From: Allodiplogaster sudhausi
Lineage: Eukaryota; Nematoda; Chromadorea; Rhabditida; Diplogasteridae
DNA: 64,000 bases
Assembly (NCBI GenBank): GCA_945643635.1
Contig: CALZFC010000019.1
Location: forward strand, 2,730,001-2,794,000
Direction: 5' to 3'
The stretch's first letter is position 1; each line of letters starts with the position of its first letter. The notes beneath the pieces were generated by a model. It was not told where the DNA came from and made no database searches. It saw only the letters and a list, made by a program, of their open reading frames with translations. Position numbers and translations under genes: made by a program. This document shows, one piece after another, positions 62,141 through 64,000 of this stretch.

Positions 62141-62614
62141 AAAGTCAACAGCGGTAGAAATTTCGCAACGTGCGAAGTAGTACAATTTGGATACCTCAAA
62201 CTTGGGTGAATAAACCGGGAGGAGCATGGAAGGTTCCAGAAGAAATATGTTACATGCCGACGCTTAGCGCTTTATTTGTTATTAGTAATATTTCATATTA
62301 ACTGTTTCCTAAAAATCACGTCAACGCCTCCACAAAAAATTGAAGTTTAATATTTAATCCTTCTTGATATCAAATCGGGCTGAATTGTTTTCATTTATTT
62401 CTTCCAAGTTTCATCCCGCTTATTGTTTACAGGGAGAAACACATCGGATTTTGCGATAGTGTCGCCAACAATGTCGCCAATTATTTCATCATAATTTATC
62501 GTTATCATTCCATATTCCCTTTCCTTCTCTCTGCGTGCCCACTGCTGGGACACTGTCTCCTTCTCCTCCTTCCTTCTCTTCTTCCTTCAATTCATTCTAC
62601 TGATCTACTATCTT
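62141..62614. other. A+T-rich spacer, possible retroelement flank
   Basis: No coding exon. If the gag-like region that follows belongs to an LTR element, the 5' LTR and leader would be expected here. No terminal TG..CA unit could be recognised without the matching 3' copy, which lies outside the window. Confidence 0.4.
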
Positions 62615-64000
62615 CATCTCAATCGGTCAACGACAAGGACAAATCAGGTCTTTCAAAGCTAGCAACCCATTACTCAGTGGGAAATTCAGAAAGAACAGGA
62701 AGGCCTAGCTCTTCACAGCCCATAGGGCAGACTTCATTGCCCGAGGGGCACACGTCTGTCTCTGAGCAACAGAGTCACACCAGTCATATCCCGCCTGGAA
62801 GCGGGAATGACAATGAGTTGCACAACGATACTGGCTAGCACTGATCCCTTCATGGGAAGACTAAGTTCTTCCCAGGGATTCGAACACAACGGCAGACGAG
62901 AGAATGACGAGAGGGCCACTAACTCGTCGCTATGCAACATCTTTAGCGACACTCTGATGAACCAAATCCGTCCATCCGCTGAAGAAATTCCGTTGGAGAA
63001 TCAGAGTGGTCAGGATGGAATAATCTCATGCCGACTAATGAAGATGATGATAATGAAGAGGAAGGCGAAGAGATGCAAAGTGACATGGATCATCTAACGC
63101 GTAAGAATGAGAGCATCATCACGCTTCTCAGAACGCACTCGTCAACCATTGAGCTCTGCTGCAGCAAAACTGCTGAATTCACGTCGTACCACTCGGCACG
63201 ACTGTCGAAGTACAGCATGAATAAGCTGAGGAACATCGAGTCTGGAGCATACAGTGTGCACGAGTCAATCAAGAAGAACTTCGACTCGTACAAGCAGCAA
63301 TGTCTGCACTTCCAGGCGGTCAGTGAACTTCCAACGAAGCATCCCGAGAGGATCTTCGCGGAGAGACTAATTGTCACATTCATTGAAGAGTGCGCATACT
63401 ACAGAGACCTTTACCTGCTCACACGAGAAGTCAGCCGTTACACAGACGAGCTGAAGACCTTCTTGTAAGCAGTCTCTGAGTCGATAGTGAGGAAGGAAGA
63501 AGACGGAAGGGCACAGGAAGAACCCAGTCAAGTGCTGGGAACATTCAGTGGATAACCAGGAACAGAGTCAGATGGGTGGTGGAACCCCATCGACATCTCT
63601 CCAGCGCATCAACGTCGGATTCCAGAATGGACAGAGTGGAGTCCCAGGCTTTCACGAGGAGCAGCAACAGCAACCCCAAGTGGCGGCTGCCCCGAGAAGT
63701 GAGTGGAGTAGTGGGAGCCGCAGCAGCCGCAGCAGCCCCTTCCACCAGTCGGATTCGTGCGCAACACGAACTTCTACCGGCTGCCTGACCTCCCTCCCTG
63801 CAAGTTGAATTAGTACGACGAGTTCGCTAGTGCATTCGCTGAGACTGTGGAAGACGTCCTGACCTTTTTGAGCAGACGAAGATGTTTATCTGAAGAGCTG
63901 TCTCAGAGGCGACGCACTAACGGTGCTGGATGGAATCTCCTGGACAGGAGAGAACTACGCATTTGCTAATGGTAAGCAAGAGTTGAACAGAAGTTTCAAG
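62615..64000 (+). mobile_element. Broken gag region of a BEL/Pao-like LTR retrotransposon; 3' part outside window
   Basis: A coding-like sequence runs through all three frames with shifts near 62830 and 63020, stops near 63468 and 63808, and another shift near 63880. The last part matches the gag core of BEL/Pao and related LTR elements: YDEFASAFAETVE (63813-63851), then YLKSCLRGDAL with GENYAFANGKQEL (about 63890-63990). Before it come a helical segment (63060-63460, with IITLLRTHSSTIELC and FIEECAYYRDLYLL) and a Gln/Ser-rich linker, as in many gag proteins. The 146-codon frame 63028-63468 is the longest intact piece. The number of breaks suggests a decayed copy. Protease, reverse transcriptase and integrase would lie beyond the window. 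Confidence 0.62.

Overview
The window is nuclear DNA from an intron-rich invertebrate animal. Genes run on both strands and are split by many short introns (about 50-600 bp, GT-AG with some GC-AG). Intergenic DNA and many introns are loaded with (CT)n/(GA)n tracts. A nematode is the most likely source. The evidence is a SPE-42/DCST-type sperm membrane protein, an arginine kinase with nematode-like motifs, short introns, and two genes whose first ATG directly follows a splice acceptor (possible trans-splicing). The species cannot be fixed from sequence alone, and another ecdysozoan is not excluded.

Layout. 1-5015 (-): DCST1/2-like membrane protein with a C-terminal RING, running off the left edge. 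7104-10819 (+): MFSD8/CLN7-like lysosomal transporter with a fold-back element in one intron. 11232-12598 (-): unrecognised small gene. 13547-14375: non-autonomous inverted-repeat element. 15863-19567 (+): mitochondrial carrier of the SLC25A29/45/47/48 group. 21042-21870 (-): last exons of a possible single-pass membrane protein. 22.4-27.0 kb: CT/GA-rich gene desert. 27091-34377 and 34901-41905 (+): two tandem type II membrane M1 aminopeptidases, both with intact GAMEN and HEXXH-type motifs. 44516-46355 (-): possible small one-pass membrane protein. 46.4-58.5 kb: purine/pyrimidine-rich desert holding a 2-kb inverted repeat built around a Tc1/mariner-like element (49917-51909). 58496-60240 (-): arginine kinase with a one-base frameshift. 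61600-62140: minisatellite of about 98 bp per unit. 62615-64000 (+): broken gag region of a BEL/Pao-like retrotransposon, running off the right edge.

The genes do not form a pathway. They are unrelated housekeeping and tissue genes, plus one local tandem duplication (the aminopeptidases). The most notable structural points are the palindrome, the consistent sense-strand CT tracts that abut 3' splice sites in the aminopeptidase genes, the inverted-repeat elements, and the frame damage in arginine kinase and the retroelement, which may be real or assembly error. Exon boundaries were read by eye from splice signals and protein similarity, so CDS spans are gene spans including introns.
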